From: Bacteroidetes bacterium UBA6183
GTDB lineage: Bacteria; Bacteroidota; Bacteroidia; UKL13-3
Reading direction: 5' to 3'
Length of the DNA stretch: 16,657 nucleotides
Assembly: GCA_002422865.1 (NCBI GenBank)
Contig: DITN01000035.1
Span: forward strand, 1-16,657
Position 1 is the first letter of the stretch. Each line of letters opens with the position of its first letter. The notes beneath the pieces are model-generated. The model saw only the letters and a program-made list of their open reading frames with translations, was not told where the DNA came from and made no database searches. Shown here piece by piece: positions 6,165 to 13,957 of the stretch. A program made the position numbers and the translations under genes.

Positions 6165-8673
6165 TAATTAATAAAATATGTTCGCGATGTGCCTTAACTT
6201 CAGCGTTTGCTGAAGGCAATAACATCATTTGTTTTATCGTTTTTAACTGACCAATTGCTGCTGATTTTGCAATATTGTCGTAAGCACCATTAGGTTTATT
6301 AAACGATGCAATGCTGCTTAAATCCTTCACATATTCTACTTGTAAGTTTTGGCGGAAAGTATTTACGTTTCCTGCTATATCTTCTTTAAAACAAGCATTG
6401 GTTAAATCCGTTAGTACATCAACCACCCCATATTTGTTACCGTACAAACGACTATCGGTAATACGTTTTAAAGTAGTAGGTGCCAAAATATGATCAATTA
6501 CCATACTTTGAATCATCAACACACGGTCGTGAATTTTTGGATCATCAGGTGTACCAAAAAAGTTAAACCCTCTGCGTTGACTTTGTAAATTTTGATATAA
6601 ACCATTGGCTGCATCAAACGCTTTAGGGCTAAATAAATATTGCGATAAAGCACTCATCGCTCTTTTTTGTTCTGCCAACGGAACCGGAGTATAAGCCTGG
6701 TTGCCCTGCATGTGTCTGTCGATATAAACACCACCAATATAACGTGACATTGATTGGGTTGCATTGGCCATTTCTGTTAACGAAATACCAAAAGCTTGTT
6801 TTAGCTCTTGATAGCTTTTGCCTTGTGCTGTGTAACGTTTTGGTAACTCGGGCAACATTTTATTAATGAGTTTAATTCTGTCAACACTGTAGGTAATTAC
6901 ATCATTACTAAAGTCATTGATGTTTACACGAGGGTCAACACCTTTTCCCGGTGAGCGCATGTCGTCAGCATCATTACCAAAAATTAGCGTGCTGTCTGTT
7001 GAACGGTTTAATAATTCTGTTAATCGTTTCTCTTCAGCTTCAGCATCATCTAATGATTCACTGTAACCATAAGTAATGGCCCACAAATCATAAGGCCCCG
7101 GACGGGTTGTAAAGTAATCGCCTTGTTTGGTTTTATCATTGGCTAAGTTTACTGCAGGGTATTCCATTACACTGGCAATTAAACCATACTTACGTGTGAG
7201 TTCTTTATTGTGTGCTTGTGCAGGACTCCACAATTGACTGGCTTTCATGTTGTGCATTAATCCCATGGTATGGCCCATTTCGTGCATGATTAAATAATAC
7301 AAAGATTGAGTCATGTACTCACGCTTTTCGATTGCAGAAAGACCACGTGCATCAAGCACACTGTTACCAAACATGCCTGTTAAATGCAAGTGATGACCGG
7401 CTTCGCACATTTGCATGTGATCGGGTAAATCAGGATTATAAGATGAAGGTTGTGACGCATCAAATAATTTTTCTTGATTAATACGGTTGGTAACAAATAT
7501 ATATTCCAACATAATATCAGCACCTAAAATTTCTCCGGTACGCGGATCTACAAAACTTGGCCCGTAGCCACCAAAAGGCGGTTGAGGAGAAGATGTCCAG
7601 CGTAATACATTGTAATTAATGTCACCGGCATCCCAAGTTGCCGTATCCGGTTGCTCTAAAACCACTACAGCATTTTTAAATCCTGCCGCTTCAAAAGCGA
7701 TATTCCATTGCTCTCCGGCAGCTTTAATAATTGGTCTGAATTCTTTTGGTGTGGTATTTTCTATCCACCAAGTAATTGGTTTTATCGGCTCTGATAACGC
7801 AGCACCTTTATCTTTTTTCTCCAACCTCCAACGGTGAATAATGTCTTTATAAGCCACTGCATTTGTGGTGGTCATGTCATTTTTTTGCTGACCAAAATAT
7901 CCGATACGTTGGTCGTCTCTGCGAGATTGCATCGGGTTTTCAGGGGCCTGAATAAAACTGTGCTGGTAGGTAATACTTACAGCACGGGCATTAGCAACCT
8001 CTTTGCCACCCGACATAAATGGAGCAGGATTGTCGTACACGTATTCCACCACAATATCAGTATTAGCCGGGTAGTTACGTGTTTTAATGTATTTGCTTTT
8101 TTCTCTGTTCAGCATACCCAACAAACTCATTTGGCCCATAGGACCAGGAAAAGGAGTTGGTTTGATTTGGCTCATGTTTTCACCCAAAAATATGGCGTTA
8201 GCATCCAAAAGCATGCTGCCATTTTCTTCAGCCAATATTTTCTGACTCACCAAAACTGCATTGCTAATATTGGCATCTGCCGCTTTACTAATGGCATTGG
8301 TTGTATCAAAATAAAACTCTGTGTTTTGTTCAACAAACTCTACCCTATCAAAATAACGTTTGATGGTGAACACCATGTTATCTCGGAAACTGCCACGAAA
8401 ATGCCCGGCAGCTACCACACCATTTTCGGTGTAACTAAAATAAATAAACTTCTTGTTTAAATGATCCTTTTTTACAAAGAGGTACATTGCACCGTTTGTG
8501 GTGTCTTGGTATAGTGGAAATAAACCATCTTGTTTTTTACAAGCTTTCACTTTTTCGGCAATGCTCGCTTTTGCCGGCTGTGGTTTAGCAGCCTCTGTTG
8601 GCTTCTTCTTTTGTGCATATGCACCAAACGAAAGAAGCACACTTAAACTAAGTATTGATATTTTCTTTATCAT
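6139..8673 (-). CDS. Secreted zinc-dependent metalloprotease (DUF5117/DUF5118 type)
   Basis: This 844-residue exported protein begins with a signal peptide (M-I-K-K-I-S-I-L-S-L-S-V-L-L-S-F-G-A-Y-A-Q) and a Lys/Pro/Ala-rich spacer. The zinc site is H464-E-M-G-H468-T-M-G-L-M-H474, the metzincin HExxHxxGxxH signature with Glu465 as catalytic base. A probable Met-turn is at S-V-M503-E-Y. The length and layout (N-terminal region 50-320, catalytic region about 320-520, long C-terminal region) fit the Bacteroidota family annotated as zinc-dependent metalloprotease with DUF5117 and DUF5118 domains; the domain names come from memory, the zinc motif from the sequence. It probably degrades proteins or peptides in the periplasm or medium; substrates are unknown. 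It lies behind the fbp terminator, so it needs its own promoter, which I could not identify. Confidence 0.9.
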   Translation of the reverse strand: MIKKISILSLSVLLSFGAYAQKKKPTEAAKPQPAKASIAEKVKACKKQDGLFPLYQDTTNGAMYLFVKKDHLNKKFIYFSYTENGVVAAGHFRGSFRDNMVFTIKRYFDRVEFVEQNTEFYFDTTNAISKAADANISNAVLVSQKILAEENGSMLLDANAIFLGENMSQIKPTPFPGPMGQMSLLGMLNREKSKYIKTRNYPANTDIVVEYVYDNPAPFMSGGKEVANARAVSITYQHSFIQAPENPMQSRRDDQRIGYFGQQKNDMTTTNAVAYKDIIHRWRLEKKDKGAALSEPIKPITWWIENTTPKEFRPIIKAAGEQWNIAFEAAGFKNAVVVLEQPDTATWDAGDINYNVLRWTSSPQPPFGGYGPSFVDPRTGEILGADIMLEYIFVTNRINQEKLFDASQPSSYNPDLPDHMQMCEAGHHLHLTGMFGNSVLDARGLSAIEKREYMTQSLYYLIMHEMGHTMGLMHNMKASQLWSPAQAHNKELTRKYGLIASVMEYPAVNLANDKTKQGDYFTTRPGPYDLWAITYGYSESLDDAEAEEKRLTELLNRSTDSTLIFGNDADDMRSPGKGVDPRVNINDFSNDVITYSVDRIKLINKMLPELPKRYTAQGKSYQELKQAFGISLTEMANATQSMSRYIGGVYIDRHMQGNQAYTPVPLAEQKRAMSALSQYLFSPKAFDAANGLYQNLQSQRRGFNFFGTPDDPKIHDRVLMIQSMVIDHILAPTTLKRITDSRLYGNKYGVVDVLTDLTNACFKEDIAGNVNTFRQNLQVEYVKDLSSIASFNKPNGAYDNIAKSAAIGQLKTIKQMMLLPSANAEVKAHREHILLIIDEALSRK

Positions 8674-8725
8674 AATTGTATAACAAGTAAACGAACATAA
8701 GTTTTTTTTACATGAAATACTTACC

Positions 8726-8751
8726 GTTGATGTAAAACAGTAAACATCAAC
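8726..8751. promoter_or_regulatory. Inverted repeat upstream of the metalloprotease gene
   Basis: GTTGATGT (8726-8733) and ACATCAAC (8744-8751) are perfect 8-bp arms around a 10-nt centre. The near arm is 53 nt upstream of the ATG at 8673, between the fbp terminator and the metalloprotease. There is no T-run. It could be an operator or a leader stem-loop. Confidence 0.4.
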
Positions 8752-8773
8752 TTAACCATACAAATGCAGGTAT

Positions 8774-8801
8774 AAAAAAGGCCGCTTATTTAAAGCAGCC
8801 T
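8774..8801 (-). terminator. Intrinsic terminator of fbp
   Basis: On the minus strand AGGCTGCTT (8801-8793) pairs with AAGCGGCCT (8787-8779) around a 5-nt loop. The 9-bp stem has one G-T pair and is GC-rich for this genome. TTTTTT (8779-8774) follows. It starts 7 nt after the fbp stop codon (8810-8808), which makes fbp monocistronic. Confidence 0.88.
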
Positions 8802-8807
8802 GAAGTT

Positions 8808-9815
8808 CTATTTGTCTAATAATTCGAGCAATTGATTAACCATGCCTTTGGAACCCATGTAAATAGGTACACGTTGATGTAACGCATTCGGTAAAATATC
8901 TAATATGCGTTCTTTACCTGTAGTAGAAACACCACCGGCTTGCTCCATAATAAACGACATTGGGTTGCACTCGTATAACAAACGTAGTTTACCATTAGGC
9001 GCTTTATCTGTTGCAGGATAAATAAATATTCCCCCCTTTAATAAATTACGGTGAAAATCGGCTACCATACTACCAATATAACGGGCGCTATATGGACGAT
9101 TGGTGGCTTTATCAAACTGTTGACACCAAGTTATGTATTCTTGCACACCTTTAGGTGCACTTAAAATATTGCCTTCGTTGTAACTGTATATTTTACCCAT
9201 TTCAGGTATTTTCATATCGGGGTGCGATAAGCAAAACTCACCAATACCCGGATCTAAAGTGAAACCATTTACGCCATTACCTGTAGTATACACCAGCATG
9301 GTACTTGTTCCGTAAATTACATATCCGGCAGCCAACATTTTATTACCCGGCTGATAAAAATCTTCTGTGGTAGCTTTAGTTCCAATAGGTGTTACACGTT
9401 GGTAAATACTAAAAATAGTTCCGATAGAAACATTCACATCAATGTTGCTTGAACCATCCAACGGATCCATGCACACCACATATTTGGCATTTTTACTAAC
9501 AGGCGAATCAATGTAAATGATGTCATCATCTTCTTCGCTGGCCACAGCGCAAACCTCTCCACCACGTGTTAAACAATCAATTACCAAGTTATTAGCAATT
9601 ACATCTAATTTTTTTTGGTCTTCACCCTGTATGTTTGAACTACCGGCTTCTCCAATAATATCTGCTAAACCGGCTCTGTTTACCTCACGGCTAATGGTTT
9701 TAGCTGCAATACCAATATCGCGTAACAAACGTGAAAACTCGCCTTTGGCCACGCTAATTTCGTGTTGACGCTCAATAATAAACTGGCCTAATGTGGTTAC
9801 GTTAAATTTGCTCAT
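8808..9815 (-). CDS. fbp: Fructose-1,6-bisphosphatase, class I
   Basis: This enzyme hydrolyses fructose 1,6-bisphosphate to fructose 6-phosphate, the committed gluconeogenic step, in the cytoplasm. The 335-residue protein is full length. It shows the class I metal and substrate motifs: A-S-E-E (92-95), D117-P-L-D-G-S-S-N124, then Y-S-A-R-Y-I-G-S-M-V-A-D-F-H and, near the C-terminus, G-K-L-R-L-L-Y-E-C-N-P-M-S. The start is the ATG at 9815 (M-S-K-F-N-V-T-T-L-G-Q-F-I). The frame is open further upstream to a TTG at 9845, but that triplet is part of the -7 box of the promoter, so translation from it is ruled out if the promoter is real. The gene is flanked by its own promoter and terminator, and is divergent from lysC across a dyad-rich spacer. 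Confidence 0.97.
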   Translation of the reverse strand: MSKFNVTTLGQFIIERQHEISVAKGEFSRLLRDIGIAAKTISREVNRAGLADIIGEAGSSNIQGEDQKKLDVIANNLVIDCLTRGGEVCAVASEEDDDIIYIDSPVSKNAKYVVCMDPLDGSSNIDVNVSIGTIFSIYQRVTPIGTKATTEDFYQPGNKMLAAGYVIYGTSTMLVYTTGNGVNGFTLDPGIGEFCLSHPDMKIPEMGKIYSYNEGNILSAPKGVQEYITWCQQFDKATNRPYSARYIGSMVADFHRNLLKGGIFIYPATDKAPNGKLRLLYECNPMSFIMEQAGGVSTTGKERILDILPNALHQRVPIYMGSKGMVNQLLELLDK

Positions 9816-9842
9816 ACAAAATTTACTTATAAAATAGTTTGG

Positions 9843-9873
9843 CAAATATAAGATTAGCGGCCTGCCTTACAAA
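9843..9873 (-). promoter_or_regulatory. Consensus Bacteroidota promoter of fbp
   Basis: On the minus strand TTTG (9873-9870), exactly 19 nt, then TATATTTG (9850-9843) matches every specified base of the -33 TTTG / -7 TAnnTTTG consensus. The predicted transcription start is near 9840, giving a leader of about 25 nt before the ATG at 9815. This settles the fbp start. Confidence 0.85.
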
Positions 9874-9899
9874 TCGTGTTCGGTTTTATTTCAGGTGGG

Positions 9900-9967
9900 T
9901 TGTATATTGCGCCACCATTTTTGGGGTTTAAACAATATTTAAACGGGGGGACTTAAGCAATATACAA
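9900..9967. repeat. Nested inverted repeats between fbp and lysC
   Basis: An outer pair of perfect 11-bp arms, TTGTATATTGC (9900-9910) and GCAATATACAA (9957-9967), encloses 46 bp. Inside is a second dyad, GTTTAAA, five bases, TTTAAAC (9926-9944), followed by a G6 tract (9945-9950). The block lies 48 nt before the lysC start and 27 nt upstream of the fbp -33 box. It may be a paired operator site for both genes or a structured lysC leader. It is not a terminator in either direction. Confidence 0.55.
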
Positions 9968-10014
9968 TTGTTTAACAACAACTTATCGCTTATAAATTAA
10001 AAACAATAACTAAC

Positions 10015-11283
10015 GTGAAAGTTTTCAAATTCGGGGGGGCATCAGTAAAAGATGCTAATTCAGTAAAAAACGTAGCCAGCATTTTAAATACATATGCAAG
10101 TGAACCGCTATTAGTGGTGGTTTCGGCAATGGGTAAAACAACCAATGCATTGGAGCAATTGGCTCATGCACATTACAACAATGACGTACCAACCAAACAA
10201 CGTTTGTACAAGGAAGTAAAACAATTCCATGATGAAATTATTTCAGGTTTACTAAAAGATACCAATAGTTTTGTATATAACGACATTGAAAATTTATTTA
10301 TTGAATTAGAGTGTTTAATTGAGGCTGAGTGCGAAGGTTCGTATGATTTTAACTACGACCAAATTGTAAGTTATGGCGAAATTTTCAGTACACGAATTGT
10401 AAGTACTTACTTAAATGAAAGTGGCATTAAAAACCGCTGGATAGATGCACGTAATTTTATTAATACAGATGGTAACTTTAGAGAAGGCAAGGTTGATTGG
10501 GAGTTAACGTCCACTATTATTAGTAAAAAATTAAAACCTATTGTAAGCAAACAATTGGTGGTTACGCAAGGATTTATTGGCCAAAACCGCGAACACAATA
10601 CCGTTACTTTAGGTCGTGAAGGCAGCGATTACAGTGCTGCTATTTTTGCCTACACATTAGGAGCCGATAGTGTAACCATATGGAAAGATGTAGCCGGGGT
10701 AATGAACGGTGACCCTAAAAAATTTCCATCGGCTGTAAAGTTGGATGAATTAAGTTACACACATGCTATAGAAATGGCCTATTACGGAGCAACTGTTATT
10801 CACCCTAAAACGATACAACCATTACAAAGTAAAAACATACCGCTGTATGTACGTTCTTTCGTTGATCCCGGTGCTAAGGGTACTGTAGTAAGTAACTATG
10901 CGGACGAAAGATATATTCCAACATTTATTTCCAAAAGCAAACAAGTGTTGCTTTCTATTTCAAGTAAAGATTTTAGCTTTATTGTGGAAGACAACCTGAG
11001 CAATATATTTAATTTGTTTGCCGAACACAATGTTAAAATGAATTTGATGCAGAATTCGGCCATTAGTTTTAGCGTTTGTGTTGATGATAAAGGCGAAGAA
11101 CTTGAAAAATTAAAAAGCGATTTAAGTTACAACTACAACCTGAAGTGTAATAACGAAGTGGAGTTGCTTACGGTTATGCATCAAACAGATGAAGCCATAA
11201 AACAGGCCCTAGTAAACAAAACAGTACTATTGGAGCAACGCACTCGTGCAACTGTTCAATTTGTATTAAAAGACAATGCCTAA
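10015..11283 (+). CDS. lysC: Aspartate kinase (monofunctional)
   Basis: This kinase phosphorylates L-aspartate with ATP, the first step to lysine, threonine, methionine and diaminopimelate. The 422-residue protein starts at GTG 10015, which places the nucleotide-binding K-F-G-G motif at residues 5-8; no ATG lies just upstream. The kinase domain runs to about 290, with Q-I-V-S-Y-G-E, L-G-R-E-G-S-D-Y-S-A-A and H-P-K-T-I-Q-P motifs. The remaining about 120 residues resemble ACT-type regulatory domains, suggesting feedback control; the second is short. It is not fused to homoserine dehydrogenase. Codons 7-9 contain a G7 run (10033-10039), where slippage would kill the gene. No consensus promoter was found: TTG (9968-9970), N20, TATAAATT is a weak option. 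It overlaps folK by 8 nt and heads that cluster. Confidence 0.95.
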   Translation: MKVFKFGGASVKDANSVKNVASILNTYASEPLLVVVSAMGKTTNALEQLAHAHYNNDVPTKQRLYKEVKQFHDEIISGLLKDTNSFVYNDIENLFIELECLIEAECEGSYDFNYDQIVSYGEIFSTRIVSTYLNESGIKNRWIDARNFINTDGNFREGKVDWELTSTIISKKLKPIVSKQLVVTQGFIGQNREHNTVTLGREGSDYSAAIFAYTLGADSVTIWKDVAGVMNGDPKKFPSAVKLDELSYTHAIEMAYYGATVIHPKTIQPLQSKNIPLYVRSFVDPGAKGTVVSNYADERYIPTFISKSKQVLLSISSKDFSFIVEDNLSNIFNLFAEHNVKMNLMQNSAISFSVCVDDKGEELEKLKSDLSYNYNLKCNNEVELLTVMHQTDEAIKQALVNKTVLLEQRTRATVQFVLKDNA

Positions 11284-11758
11284 TAAAGTTTATTTACTTA
11301 CAGGAAGTAACGTGGGCGATAGCAAAAATTTGCTGAACCAAGCAAAACTAGCTATAGAACAACAGTTAGGATCAATAACTGGGGCTTCATCATTGTATCA
11401 AACAGCACCTTGGGGGAATACCAACCAACAACATTTTTTAAATCAGGTGTTGGAAGTTAATACCAACTTAAATGCCAATGAGGTGCTGACAACCATTTTA
11501 GCCATTGAGCAACAAATGGGCAGGGTACGTGAAGCAAAGTGGGCTCCACGTACCATTGATATTGACATCTTGTTTTTTAATGATGCCATCATTAATGAAG
11601 ATGATTTAACTGTTCCTCATCCGCTACTGCACCAGCGTAGGTTTACATTGGTTCCGTTGGCAGAAATTGCCTCAGATTTAATCCACCCTTTGCTACATCA
11701 AACCATAGCTTATTTACTGCACCAGTGTAATGATGACAGTGTGGTGGAAAAATTGTAA
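11276..11758 (+). CDS. folK: 2-amino-4-hydroxy-6-hydroxymethyldihydropteridine diphosphokinase (HPPK)
   Basis: HPPK transfers pyrophosphate from ATP to 6-hydroxymethyl-7,8-dihydropterin, the step before dihydropteroate synthase in folate synthesis. The 160-residue cytoplasmic protein is full length and shows the family landmarks: L-T-G-S-N-V-G-D near the N-terminus, S-S-L-Y-Q-T-A-P-W-G, the Mg-binding signature W-A-P-R-T-I-D-I-D-I-L-F-F (key acidic residues in D-I-D), and V-P-H-P-L-L-H-Q-R-R-F-T-L-V-P-L-A-E-I. Its ATG overlaps the last 8 nt of lysC (the lysC stop TAA lies inside codons 2-3), which suggests translational coupling. The next gene begins 36 nt after the stop. No other folate genes are in the window. 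Confidence 0.95.
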   Translation: MPNKVYLLTGSNVGDSKNLLNQAKLAIEQQLGSITGASSLYQTAPWGNTNQQHFLNQVLEVNTNLNANEVLTTILAIEQQMGRVREAKWAPRTIDIDILFFNDAIINEDDLTVPHPLLHQRRFTLVPLAEIASDLIHPLLHQTIAYLLHQCNDDSVVEKL

Positions 11759-11794
11759 GCAACAACACATTTGTTTAACGCACATTTGTGGCAC

Positions 11795-12454
11795 ATGGCA
11801 GTAAAACCGGTATATGAATTTATAGCAATTGAGGGCAACATTGGAGCCGGAAAAACTTCTTTAGCAAACATGTTAAGCAAGGAGTTTAATGCCAAGCTGA
11901 TTTTGGAAGAGTTTGAAGACAACTCATTTTTACCAAAATTTTATAACGATGCGCGCAGGTTTGCATTTCCACTAGAAATGAGTTTTTTGGCCGCTCGTTT
12001 TAATCAACTGAAAAAACAATTATTGGAGCCCGATTTATTTCAGCAATACTTGGTAAGTGATTATATTTTTGCCAAGTGTTTGTTGTTTTCTAAAATAAAC
12101 TTGGATGATGATGAATACGATTTATACTTAAGGTTATTTGAAATCATCGACCAACAAATTCGTCAACCGGATTTGCTGGTATACCTGCACAACCCCGTTG
12201 AAAAACTGCAATGGAATATTTTAAACCGAGGACGTAGTTACGAACAAAAAATTGAGAACGAGTACCTGCAATCTTTAAGTGATGCTTATTTACAGTACCT
12301 GCATCAAAACACCCATTTACGTATTTTGCTGGTTGATTGCTCATCCATTGATTTTGTGAACAACGATGATCATTACCAAAGTTTGGTGAATTTAATTAGT
12401 AAAGAATACACTCCCGGCATACACCACGTAAGTTTCTTAGACGTGAATAGCTAA
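11795..12454 (+). CDS. Deoxynucleoside kinase (dAdo/dGuo/dCyd kinase family)
   Basis: This 219-residue P-loop kinase phosphorylates deoxynucleosides for dNTP salvage. The Walker A loop is G14-N-I-G-A-G-K-T21. Further family blocks are E-E-F-E-D-N-S-F-L-P-K-F-Y, R-R-F-A-F-P-L-E-M-S-F-L-A-A-R-F (substrate pocket, with Glu where many relatives have Gln), V-S-D-Y-I-F-A-K (the D-R-S/D-R-Y-like catalytic segment) and the lid N-R-G-R-S-Y-E. I chose the ATG at 11795. The frame extends to a TTG at 11771, but the extra eight residues match nothing. Its place after folK recalls a folK plus deoxynucleoside kinase pairing, sometimes fused, in Bacteroidota. Which base it prefers cannot be read from the sequence. 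Confidence 0.88.
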   Translation: MAVKPVYEFIAIEGNIGAGKTSLANMLSKEFNAKLILEEFEDNSFLPKFYNDARRFAFPLEMSFLAARFNQLKKQLLEPDLFQQYLVSDYIFAKCLLFSKINLDDDEYDLYLRLFEIIDQQIRQPDLLVYLHNPVEKLQWNILNRGRSYEQKIENEYLQSLSDAYLQYLHQNTHLRILLVDCSSIDFVNNDDHYQSLVNLISKEYTPGIHHVSFLDVNS

Positions 12455-12510
12455 GAAAAAACGAAATCAGAAATTCGAAGTTGATCAAGATGTGTTTAGG
12501 CAAGTAATCA

Positions 12511-12558
12511 AAGCCCTGAAAGGGCGAAATCAAACCTGCATTGGGCAACGCCCATTGC
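12511..12558. repeat. Paired GC-rich palindromes, REP-like dispersed repeat
   Basis: Two small hairpins sit side by side in an AT-rich gap: GCCCT-gaa-AGGGC (12513-12525) and GCATTGGGC-aac-GCCCATTGC (12538-12558, one mismatch). The phrase AGCCCTGAAAGGGCG with a companion GGGCAACGCCC is one I recall as a high-copy intergenic repeat in Bacteroidota genomes. Only one copy is in this window, so its dispersed nature is inference. The rest of the 12455-12749 gap shows no gene. Confidence 0.6.
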
Positions 12559-12749
12559 AAACTAAAAAACACATGCCCTGTCAAATTCTGAATGTACTGT
12601 GTAAACAAAATCCAAAACACTTCAAAAAGGCTAGTTTCCTCGCTATTATCACAAAAAGGTAATTTGTATGTTAAATGTTAAGGAATTGTTATGTAATCAT
12701 ATCTTTTTTGTAAATTCGTTTTGTGCTTGTTGAAGCACAGCCATTTACA

Positions 12750-13931
12750 ATGACCACAAAATCATACACAAAACCACTGCTAACACTTGCATTAACGCTA
12801 CTTTTAGGGTTGATGACAGGATTACGTGCAGACGATTTGGCCAAAAAAATTGTGGTTAATTATTACGGCCATACCCTACCTTTTAGTTTAACCAACGACT
12901 TTTTTAAAGAACAAGAAAGTAGGTTTGAAGGATTAAGCATCAACCAACAAACAACAATATTAATTAATGATAGTGCTGTTGCTAACTTTGTTAAAGAAGC
13001 GAACCAATATGCACAATCATACAAACTTGATGATGTGGCTTACTTAATGTTGGTTCAGAAAGCAGCCGCTATAATCACCCCTAAAAATGAAACTAATTTT
13101 GCCAAACAATTTGTGTATGCAGTGTTGCATCATAAAGGCCTTGATGTTATTTTAGGAGTAAGCAACAATGATATTACTGTTTATGGCGCTACTAATTTTA
13201 CCATAAAAAATGTGTTGTTTGTTCAATTCAACAACAAAACCTATTACGATTTATCTTTCGATCAAAAGAAAGAACCCAAGCACGAACAACTGGCTGATAT
13301 GGGTAATGTACAAACTTCAAACCTTATTAAATTAAACAAACTTACACCGCCTGCAATAGGCAAATTAAGTTCAAACAAAACCATTCCGTTTGAGTACGAT
13401 GATTACGTGTACTTTTTCACCTCAAACATCAATCAATCGTTGGTAGAATACTACCACGACTTACCTGATATTGAAATGAGTTTGGTTTATCTAAACTACG
13501 GATTATCAGAAAAAGGTGCGAATACTTTGGTTAATCAGTTAAAGGATGCAACTGCATATATGAGTAAGGAAAAGGCTGTAAATTTTGTATTAAGTTTCGT
13601 TCAAAGTTTAGATTACGCCAAAGATATGGATGTGTTGGGAAAAGAGAAATTTGCCTTTCCCGAAGAAGCTTTGGCTAACGATTTTTCTGATTGCGAAGAC
13701 CGCAGCATGTTATTTGCATATTTGGTACGTGAAGTAACCAATTTACAAAGTATTGGCTTGTTGTATAAAGATGCTGCACACATGAATGTAGCTGTTGAAA
13801 ACTGGCGAAAGAACGCTGGCGACCTGAGTGTTTACGACATGGATTTTGTGGTGTGCGAACCAAGCGGAAAAGGCTTTAGAGCAGGCGAACAAACCATGAA
13901 TTTAACCAAAGCCAACGTGGTAAAGTGGTAG
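12750..13931 (+). CDS. Secreted transglutaminase-like cysteine peptidase-fold protein
   Basis: This 393-residue protein has an N-terminal hydrophobic segment (about 8-25: K-P-L-L-T-L-A-L-T-L-L-L-G-L-M-T-G-L) that looks like a signal peptide ending near L-R-A-D. Residues 30-240 match nothing I know. The C-terminal part looks like a transglutaminase-type fold: D-F-S-D-C315-E-D-R-S-M-L-F-A-Y-L-V-R-E, then A-A-H344-M-N-V-A-V, then Y-D363-M-D365-F-V-V-C-E-P. This Cys-His-Asp order and spacing suits the catalytic triad, and the D-C-E-D helix followed by H-x-x-V-A-V is typical of bacterial transglutaminase-like cysteine peptidases. The activity (proteolysis, amide hydrolysis or crosslinking) is not predictable. 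The ATG at 12750 is preferred over a GTG at 12723 because it places the hydrophobic segment normally. Confidence 0.7.
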   Translation: MTTKSYTKPLLTLALTLLLGLMTGLRADDLAKKIVVNYYGHTLPFSLTNDFFKEQESRFEGLSINQQTTILINDSAVANFVKEANQYAQSYKLDDVAYLMLVQKAAAIITPKNETNFAKQFVYAVLHHKGLDVILGVSNNDITVYGATNFTIKNVLFVQFNNKTYYDLSFDQKKEPKHEQLADMGNVQTSNLIKLNKLTPPAIGKLSSNKTIPFEYDDYVYFFTSNINQSLVEYYHDLPDIEMSLVYLNYGLSEKGANTLVNQLKDATAYMSKEKAVNFVLSFVQSLDYAKDMDVLGKEKFAFPEEALANDFSDCEDRSMLFAYLVREVTNLQSIGLLYKDAAHMNVAVENWRKNAGDLSVYDMDFVVCEPSGKGFRAGEQTMNLTKANVVKW

Positions 13932-13957
13932 TGTTTGATAATAAGCCTGCGGCATAT

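Noticed and set aside
7834..8460. 208-codon open frame on the + strand
   Set aside because: It lies wholly antisense within the metalloprotease gene, has no recognisable motifs and a His/Ile/Phe-rich composition typical of antisense translation.
12433..12458. 8-bp inverted repeat TTTCTTAG / CTAAGAAA over the deoxynucleoside kinase stop codon
   Set aside because: The downstream side is A-rich, not T-rich, so it does not look like a terminator on the + strand.
12396..12620. 74-codon open frame on the - strand
   Set aside because: It is translated from the REP-like palindromes and the end of the kinase gene; such frames arise from the repeat itself.
12723..12749. GTG start for the transglutaminase-like protein
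   Set aside because: It would add nine residues before the signal peptide with no matching motif; the ATG at 12750 gives a normal n-region.
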